A stretch of DNA of 64,000 nt from Hansfordia pulvinata (Eukaryota > Ascomycota > Sordariomycetes > Xylariales). The notes beneath the pieces are model-generated. The model saw nothing but the letters and a program-made list of their open reading frames with translations, was not told the DNA's origin and did not search any database. Numbering within the stretch: position 1 is the stretch's first letter; every line of letters starts with the position of its first letter. Made by a program: the position numbers and the translations under genes. The stretch lies in contig BJKQ01000025.1 in NCBI GenBank assembly GCA_006538405.1, positions 62,001 through 126,000 of the forward strand, in the 5' to 3' direction. Shown in pieces: positions 56,419 to 64,000 of this stretch.

Positions 56419-57539
56419 ATATTATTATTATTATATTAAAGATATAACTTAATATTATTAAGATGCCTTACCTTAAAAAATAACTTAATAACGGGCTTAA
56501 TAAGTTAAATAAACTTTTAAAAGTGTAATATAATATAATTAAACGCTTAATATATAAAAATTACCTTAAATATAAAAAAGTAATTAAGGAAAATAACGAA
56601 ATAATTATCTTTATAAAAGATAAAGATAAATAATTAAATAAGACGAAAAGCGTAAAAGTAAAATATAATTAATTCCGGTTTAAAGTATAAGGATACTTAA
56701 TAAAGGATAAGGTTACCCTTAAATAAGTAATTAATAATAATAATATTAAATTAATATAAAGGGATCTTAATATCCTTTACTTAAATTATTATTAATATTA
56801 TAAAGTTTATTAATTAAACTATTTATACCCTTTATACTTAATATATATAATAATTAAGATTAAGCGTGAGTTCTTCCTTAAATAAATAAGTTTAAAACCT
56901 ATTTTAAAATATATATAAGTTAAAGATTACTTATTTCTTAAAATTAATAAACTTAAAGCCTTAAAGTTAACTTACTTTATATAACGTAATATTAACGATT
57001 TCCGTATTAAACACGATTATAAGATTAAAAAGGTTTATAAGTGTATAATAAATATTAATAAAAATTATAAGAACTTATAATAATAAGTTTAAAACTTAAA
57101 ACGATAATTAAAACGTATAATAAGTATTATAAAATAAATAATAAATATTATAAAATAATAAAGTATAAAAATATATCACTTACTTATTAAGTCGCGACGC
57201 TTAAAAAATTAAAGGACCTTATTATTAAAGAAAAGTAATAAATAAGATTAAAAACACGATAAGTCTTTAATATAAACACGATTTAATATAATAACTTTAT
57301 TTATATTAACCTTTAAATTAAAGGATATAAGATTAAAACACTTTTTAATAATAAAGTAATAATTAGCCTTATATTATTATAAATTATCTTATAATTTTAA
57401 TTATTAATATAAAAGAAAAACGCCTTATATTAACTTATAATAATTAATAAGAAGAACTTTAATAATATTAATTTAATTATTAACTTTAAGATTACGCCCT
57501 TTAATATTATAATAATAAAACGTTATATAACCCTTTATT

Positions 57540-60500
57540 TAAATATTAATGATATTAATAATTACGATATTATATTAAAAATACCTTAAATTAAAGCGAA
57601 CGATCTTAAAGTTAATTAAAGAATAAGTTAACTTTATTAAAATATATTAAAAAAATTATAAATAATTAAGGAAGCGGCCTTTAAAAGAACCCTTTTATAA
57701 ATTTATAAACGCTTTTATTATTTATAATATAATTAAGGAAGTAAAGGATTATATATAAGAATAAGTAATACTTAACGAGTATCGATAATTTAATAAATTA
57801 TTTTAAAAAGGATTTAACATGTTAAATCGATTATTATTACACTTTAAATATAATTATAAGATATTATTAATTAATAAAAAGTAATTAACTTTTAAACTTA
57901 TTTACTTATTAAATTTAACTTAATAATAAGAACTTAAAGAAAGGATTATAAAAGATGTTAAAGTAAGGAAAATTCGACCTTTAACTTTACTTATAAAATA
58001 TTTAATCTTATTTATATTTAAGAAAAACGGGATATTATATATATATATATAAATTATTTATAACTTAATAATATTATAAAGAAGAATTAATATTTATTAT
58101 TATTATTAAATAGCTTAAAAGATTAATTAAAAAGAATAAAAATAATTTATTATTATCGATTTACTTAACGTTTATAACTTAATTTATATTAAAAAAGGTA
58201 AAGAATAAAAAACGGCTTTTTATATAGCCTTAAAACACTTTAAATACTTAATAATACCTTTTAAACTTATAAATATATTAATAAGCTTTTAAAATATAAT
58301 AAATAACGTCCTTTAACCGTACTTTAATATCTTTATTATAATATATTTAAATAATATTTTAATTTATTTTAAAACCTTAAAAGAATATAATAATTATATA
58401 AAGTAAGTCCTTTAAGCCCTTTAAGATTATAACCTTTAAATAAACCTTAAAAAGAGCCATTTTTATAAGTAATATATAAACTTTATAAAATATATTATTT
58501 AACTTAAAGAAGTTTATATGTAAAAAAATAAGGTTAATATTATAATTAAATAATTAACTCCTTAAAGCGTACATAAAGTTTATAAGTTCCTTAATTTTAT
58601 TAATTATTATTATATATTTATTAAAGATTATAATAAGATCGTAACTTTACTTACCGATTTAATAAAGAAAAAGTACGATTTTTAATAATTAAAAAAATAA
58701 TAAAACGTATTTAATTATATTAAAAAGTTAATTATTAATAAATTAATCTTATAAATAATTAACCTTAAGAAATTTATATTTATAAAGGTAAACGTTTACG
58801 ACTTTATTATAAAAAGATAATTAATATAATATAAAAAAGATAATAAGCTATACTTAATAATATTCTTTTTAAAGAAATTTAAAGGACCGGAACTTAATTA
58901 CGGTATCTTTAATAAAGAACTTATAATTATTATTAAAGTATTTAAAGAATAAAGATTATATCTTAATAAAATAAACATACTTATTACAATGTATATTAAT
59001 TATAAGAATTTATTATTCTTTATTAATAATAAAACATTGAATTAATAATAAATTTAATAAATCGATATTATTTTTAAATATAATTTTAAAGTAATTTATT
59101 ATAAAGAATTAAAGAACGGTTAAGTAAATACGCTTAATAAACGAGTTAATTATTTTTAAAAAGAATAACTTATTAATAATATATAAATAATCTTAATTTT
59201 AAATATTAAAGGTATATTAATTCTTATATAATAAAATAATAATCTTTATTTAAAAAAAAGAGAATTCTTAAAGTAACTTTAAAAAAGTAATAAAATAACT
59301 AAAATCCTTATAAATAATAATCGATTTAATATATTATTTTAATAAAATAAGATTATTCTTTTTAAAAATAAGCGATTTATACTTATAATATTATAATAAG
59401 ACTTAATTAAGTAACTTTATAAAGATAAGTTATTAAAATATTAAAGACTTTAAAAAATAATTAAACGAATTATAAGATATTATAATTTTTTAAGATTATA
59501 ATAACTTATTAAAATTATAATATAAAGTTATAACCTTTATAATAAGTTTAAAATAGCTTAATATTGATTATATAAAGAATTATAATTTATAACGTTTAAA
59601 ACTTAAGTATAAAAATGTTTTATTATAAACTTTATTATTAAGCTATTTTTATTATAAAACTTAATTATAAGAATCGATTATAATTATATTATAATTTATA
59701 TAAAGTAACTTATAAAGTTTACACGATTTATATTATTTAAGGAAATATTTAATATTAAGTAAACGATAACCTTAATAAATTAAGACATATTTAATAAATA
59801 TAGCCTTTTAAAGGAAATTATTATAAATTAAAATAAGCTCTTTACGTTTAAATTTATAAAGACCTTTATATAATATCTTAAAGTTTAATATAAGATGTTT
59901 ATAACTTATTATTTATTAATAAATAGTTATATAAAATAAATAAATTAAGTTTTTAAATGATACTTATAATATAATATTAATTATAAATAAAATAATTAAA
60001 TAAAGCTATTATTAAAAGTAAAGTTTATTTATAATTATTTTATTAATAAAGATATAAGAATGTTTTTATTTAAAGTAAGTTATAGATTTAACTTAAAAAG
60101 ATTATAATAATTATTATTATTTATTAACGTATTAAAAATAATAATTAAATTAAAGCACTTTTTAATGTTATAAGCGTATTTATAAAAAAGCTTATAAACA
60201 TATAATAATAATAAAAAAATTATATTAATAAAATTAAATCTTTAAAGTTAATCTTTAAAAAGGGAAGTAAGGTTTACTTACTCTATAAAAATATTAAAAT
60301 AAAACGGTTAAGTAATAAACTTAATTTTAAGAAATTAAAACCCTTTAAAGTTATTAAGAAAATATTAAATATAATTATAAGCTCAAATTATTTAATATTA
60401 TAAGGATTTACTTAATCTTTTATATCTTATTACTTAAATTAACACTTATTGAAATTTTAATTAAAATATAACTTAAAGTTAATATTAATTAATTTAAGTA

Positions 60501-60670
60501 TAAGGTTAAAAAGATATTAAATTTATATTAATAAGGATTTATAATAAAGTACTTAATATAATAAAAAGGTTATTTATTATTAAAGAACACTTAAAAACTT
60601 AAAAACTACTTAAACTGCTTATAATTATTAAAATAGTTTTATTAAAGGCATTTAAATTAAATAAATTAAG
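57540..60670 (+). pseudogene. Decayed pol: protease end, RT, integrase, chromodomain (outer element)
   Basis: Read through stops on the + strand. At 57560-57625 NYDIILKIP-IKANDLKVN matches the protease end DIILGMPWLxxNDPxINW. Reverse transcriptase spans about 57960-58600, with IFKKNG, KGKE-KTAFYIALKHFKYLIIPF, and IIYLNNILIYFKTLKEY, where YLNN at 58344-58355 is the YLDD catalytic box with both Asp codons turned to Asn (GAC/GAT to AAT). The integrase core lies at about 59460-59760 (FIINFIIKL, IRIDYNYIIIYIK-LIKFTRFILF). A chromodomain-like segment follows at about 60470-60660. Order RT before integrase plus a C-terminal chromodomain defines a Ty3/Gypsy chromovirus. Confidence 0.85.
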
Positions 60671-61301
60671 GTTAAAGGATAAGTTAAGATTAATTATATT
60701 TTAATTAATAATACTTAAAACACGTAACACTTAAATATTTTTAACCGTTTAAGACTCCGCTTACTTAAAAACCTTAAGCTTATTTAAAGTGGAAATTTTA
60801 TAAGTTATTAAAGCGCTTTTATAAGATTTTAATAACGCTTATTATTAATAAAGATATTAAAGCTTTAATATTACTTTATTAAGTTATTAATATATAATTA
60901 ATAAGCGCTTTTAAATTTTGAACTTTTTTAATTAAAAACGGTCGTTTTCTTTAAAGATATAACTTAATATAAGGGTTATTTAAATATTATTATAAGATTA
61001 ATTAATAATAATATATTATTTATAATAATTACTTTAAGAAAATATTATATAATAATAAAAATTATTAAAATAATAATAAAAATAAAATATAATATTAACT
61101 TTAAAATATAAAATAAAAGTAATTAAGGATTTACACTTTTTATTAATATTACGTTATCGCGATTTTTATATATATAATAATATAATTAATAAAAAAAAAG
61201 AAAAAAAAGAAGAATATAAAATATAAAAGCCACGTTTATATTAAGGCCTATTTACTTTTTTATATTAATTAAGGATAAATAACTTAAAAAGAAAAGTATA
61301 A

Positions 61302-61832
61302 TATTATAAACTTAATTATTAAGTTAATAAAATAAGTTATATTAATATAAACGGAACGATTATAAATTAATAATTATATAAAATTATATTAAATTAATTA
61401 TATATATAAAGAAGTATAAATTATAAATATAAGGTTATATAATATAATTATTATTAAGATAAAAGGATTATAATAAGCGATTTATAATTATATTAAGTTA
61501 TAAAGGATTATAATAATTTAAGTATAAGATATCGTAAGCTATTACAGTATTAATAAAGGAATAAAAGATATATAAGGATAAAAGGTTTCTTATATATTTA
61601 ATTATTTATTACTTTAATAATTAATTTAAGTATTTAAGTTCTTTTTAAATATAGGTTTTACCTTTAACGATACGTTAATATTATAATAATATATAAGGAT
61701 ATTATTATATATTAACCTTATATATTCGCTTTTATATAAATAAACCGTTATTAATCTTTTAAGAGCTTTTATAATATAAACTTAATATAAACCACCTTTA
61801 TATTTTACTTTAATAAAATCTAGATCGTTATA
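61302..61832 (+). repeat. Right (3') LTR of outer element, 531 bp
   Basis: Direct-repeat partner of 46062-46592; preceded by a purine-rich tract at 61286-61296 and followed by the TACTT duplication. More heavily converted to A/T at its 5' part than the left copy. Confidence 0.93.
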
Positions 61833-62248
61833 TACTTCTTTTATTATATAAGTAAAGTATATATATAATATTTCTTTACTCCGTTTTTAATACGAAGGCT
61901 ATACGAGGTATCTTTTCTTATTAATATAATAGCAGTGTTAATAAATAATAAAACTTATAATCATGCCCTTAAGCCTTAAGTTATAAGAGCTGTTATAGTT
62001 TATTAGTTATTATCGTACTCTATTATTTACCCCTTTAAGTAATCATTTTTTAAAGCGCCGTTTAAGTCCGGGCATAATTAAACATAACTTTTATGTAAGT
62101 AAAAAGGCAGTCTTAATAAGTACCGTACTAGCAAGGGCCTGATTACGAGCTTATACGATCCAAAAAGGGAAGATTCTGCCTGTACCGAAGACCCTCGATT
62201 GAAATTGGCCCTAAGTACGGGTAGCTTATTGGCACCAAGTTCATTCCC

Positions 62249-62311
62249 CTGTATTCTAAGGCAACCCTTCTGTATTCCAGGGCAGCCCTTCTGTATTCCA
62301 GGGAAGCCCTT
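62249..62311. repeat. Tandem repeat, three 21-bp units
   Basis: Three adjacent units of the type CTGTATTCCAGGGCAGCCCTT with two to four substitutions. A minus frame through it repeats a LEYRRAA peptide, but the frame has no other coding support. Confidence 0.85.
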
Positions 62312-62581
62312 CTATAAGCTTTAGCTAACTTAACATGGTTAATACATAAAAGATACATTTAGCAGCCCACATTACTGCTTTGTACCTTTGCCAATAACCA
62401 ATAACCCATAACAGCTCCTATGACTCAGGGCCTTAGCCAGATAGGTACATGGATATCAGGTGCTCCCAGGTAGCTACCTGCCAGCCAGTCAAGCACACTT
62501 GACAGGTACCTAAATATCGGATTCAAAGCGGCTAGCGCCTAGGTATCTCCTAGTATCTACTCGTAAGATGGGAAGTGGAGA

Positions 62582-62683
62582 CTAGAGAGAGGAGCAGTAA
62601 TGATGGGAGCAAATGTGGTATTGATGTTTGAGAAAGGAGCCAATTCGACCTAAATACCCCTCTGGCACAGTCGTGCCTTCCCA
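62582..62683. repeat. Dispersed repeat, copy 2
   Basis: Same-orientation relative of 20537-20663: 47 identical bases, then a shorter middle, then the shared AAATACCCCTCT and CACAGTCGTGCCTTCCCA blocks. Confidence 0.8.
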
Positions 62684-63607
62684 AGACCGGAGCATTCTCA
62701 ATTACAGGCGTACGCGTAGATCAGATGGATGTGAGACCGAAAGCCATGCAAGGTCCAAAGATCTGTATTTTTTGTCAGCGTATGTACCTTGAAGGGTCTG
62801 GTGCAATCCCGCACTACGGGTACATAAGGTTTCTAAGTCGGAAAGATCGAGGTACATGCATTGAAGTTCTGCGGTGGCAGGCAGGAGTACGAGGTCACAG
62901 GGATAAGTTATGTAAGTGGAGCCGGTACAGTTTTCAGATCTAACCTATCCTAGCCATTTTTATGGGCTCTTCTCTGGTGCTGATAAGATTGATCTCGGGC
63001 TGATAAGTGAGAAAGTCCAGGTGTTTATAGCCATTCAGAAATGATGATAATCTCACTACTCAGTTACTTCAGATGGCTAGTAGAAGCCAAGAAACACTAA
63101 TGCACTACCTGACAGGGGTAACACGACTTCGGCCTGCAACCTCGTAGCACGTACCTACATGTATGTAGACCGACGGTGTACGAGTGCCGAACTCGTAGAT
63201 CTAACACGAGCACGCCAGGACTGATTGCACGCGATGTTTGTGACTTCAAGAAGCCTCGCAGCACTGAGTTTGCCATTAAATGTTTACAGCCAATGCATCG
63301 AAGCAACTGGGATCCGATCGGGTGGTGCGTTTTCCGTCGGCCGGGCGTAAAATGTTTGTTTGTTTGTTTGTTTATTTGACCGACGCGCCCCCGAGACCGT
63401 TTGCATCACAGTACAGTGTGTGGATAGGTGGTAGGTGATACTCAGTTACCTTGCGCATCTCTTGAGTTGGCCCTTATAAGAGTGTCCTGTTCCTCGGCAG
63501 CGCAACCACCACGGAAACCTCCACTCCTCCTCAACGTACCTATTCTCCGCCGCATCTACTCCTCCACTTCTACGCATCTGATGTGAATATTTGGGCATCG
63601 TCGCGTC

Positions 63608-64000
63608 ATGTTCCCACACAGGCCCCTGGCCGACCGCTCGGTCAACTCAACTGCACCAGCAACACCTACTGGCTCAGACCGCAAACCGGCTAATGCGCGT
63701 GCCGGACGGCGCAACCGTCACCGCGTTCCACGAACCCGCGATCACTTCTCCCAGTCTCTGGACCTCAAATCGCGCCTCCAGCCCGGTGTCGTCACCCTCC
63801 CGTCCGAGCATGTCAACTGCGCGAAAACAATCTTTCACATCCTCACCAGACTTCCGATCGCGGCAAACCGAATACCTCGCTTCCGTAAGCTCCACCAGGC
63901 CGACTCAGCGGCTGGTCCCAGTCGCTATGTCCTCAAGCCATGTCTAGCCGTTAGTGCTGTTTCCAGGCACGTCCGCCACGACCTCTGCCCTTTTGTCCTC
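63608..64000 (+). CDS. Hypothetical protein, 5' part only (runs off window)
   Basis: An ATG at 63608 opens a frame with no stop to the end of the window (131 codons). The N-terminal 55 residues are Arg/Pro/Thr-rich (KPANARAGRRNRHRVPRTRD). The following stretch has ordered, mixed composition (DHFSQSLDLKSRLQPGVVTL, NCAKTIFHILTRLPIAANRI, RFRKLHQADSAAGPSRYVLK), which supports coding over the overlapping 118-codon frame at 63591-63947. No domain recognised. The basic start could be a mitochondrial or nuclear targeting region. Confidence 0.45.
   Translation, partial: MFPHRPLADRSVNSTAPATPTGSDRKPANARAGRRNRHRVPRTRDHFSQSLDLKSRLQPGVVTLPSEHVNCAKTIFHILTRLPIAANRIPRFRKLHQADSAAGPSRYVLKPCLAVSAVSRHVRHDLCPFVL

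Larger units (their letters stand above)
46062..61832 (+). mobile_element. Outer Ty3/Gypsy chromovirus LTR retrotransposon, RIP-inactivated
   Basis: Bounded by two 531-bp direct LTRs and a TACTT duplication. Total 15771 bp, of which 8225 is an inserted inner element with its duplication, so the original was about 7.5 kb. Both LTRs start TATTA and end TTATA, the RIP product of the canonical TGTTA...TTACA. A purine tract (AAAAAGAAAAG) lies just before the right LTR, fitting + orientation. On the + strand, decayed gag, protease, reverse transcriptase, integrase and chromodomain can be read in the Gypsy order. No frame survives, so it is certainly inactive. Confidence 0.93.
45850..62100. other. 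RIP-mutated AT-rich block
   Basis: A sharp compositional boundary encloses about 16 kb of TpA-rich DNA with stops in every frame. CpA and TpG are nearly absent over long stretches, while CpG, CpC and ApC remain. This is the pattern of repeat-induced point mutation (C to T in CpA context on both strands), not of CpG-methylation decay. The block coincides with two nested LTR retrotransposons plus about 200-300 bp on either side. Confidence 0.93.
61838..63607. other. Spacer right of the retrotransposons with small repeats
   Basis: AT-rich until about 62100, then normal composition. No supported gene. Holds a 21-bp tandem repeat (62249-62311), the second dispersed-repeat copy (62582-62683), scattered AGGTACCTA-like words (62440-62550), and a (TTTG)n run near 63355-63376. 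63440-63607 is pyrimidine-rich and probably the leader of the next gene. Confidence 0.4.

Noticed and set aside
46600..61300. Short direct repeats inside the AT-rich block as CRISPR or satellite arrays
   Set aside because: Repeats are simple TA/TAA words without regular spacers; RIP-generated low complexity explains them.
45850..62100. AT-rich block as a centromere
   Set aside because: The block is fully explained by two nested retrotransposons with clear ends and is short; flanks return to normal composition with genes.
1..64000. tRNA or rRNA genes
   Set aside because: No cloverleaf-compatible segment with a TTCRANY loop in proper spacing and no rRNA-like tract was recognised by eye; a covariance-model scan would be decisive.

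Overview
This is a filamentous ascomycete genome window (Pezizomycotina, probably Sordariomycetes). Genes carry 45-110 nt spliceosomal introns with GTRAGT-type donors and CTAAC-like branch points. The gene families are typical of the group: a Pth11-like rhodopsin-domain receptor, a tannase, an NB-ARC/TPR protein and small secreted proteins. A 16-kb block shows the signature of repeat-induced point mutation (RIP). No bacterial-type operons, CRISPR arrays, rRNA or tRNA genes were seen.

Left gene-bearing part (1-20 kb): an RlpA-like double-psi beta-barrel protein (652-1251, -), a weak disordered-protein ORF (3253-4401, -), a long gene-poor stretch, and a complete six-exon dipeptidyl peptidase III (8611-11077, -). 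The latter is divergent from a complete six-exon NB-ARC/TPR STAND protein (11897-14419, +). Then come a SAP-domain protein (16320-17091, +) and a six-exon secreted TAP-like alpha/beta hydrolase (17350-19371, -), whose catalytic serine is in frame only if one intron is GC-AG. I worked out the exon structures by hand, checking phase arithmetic and family motifs.

Middle (20-45.8 kb): a 744-bp MITE-like element with long terminal inverted repeats and a 6-bp target duplication (20986-21729), a PPPPY-containing disordered protein, a multipass membrane protein, a 240-aa orphan, a 78-aa cysteine-rich secreted protein (28940-29261), a decayed subtilase, an intronless GC-rich tannase/feruloyl esterase (32883-34469), a small secreted protein, a Pth11-like receptor (39046-40230), a secreted or anchored orphan, a broken small secreted protein and a frame-broken APH-fold kinase beside the AT-rich block.

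AT-rich block (about 45.85-62.1 kb): two nested LTR retrotransposons. The outer one (46062-61832) has 531-bp LTRs, TACTT target duplications and recognisable Ty3/Gypsy chromovirus gag-PR-RT-INT-chromodomain remnants on the + strand. It is split by an inner element (48199-56418) with 324-bp LTRs and ATATT target duplications. CpA/TpG is nearly absent while CpG persists, and LTR copies differ mainly by transitions, as RIP predicts. Beyond the block lie AT-poor spacer, small repeats and the start of an ORF running off the right edge.

The window has no obvious metabolic cluster. Its theme is a transposon island next to a neighbourhood of secreted, surface and immune-like genes, several of them decaying.
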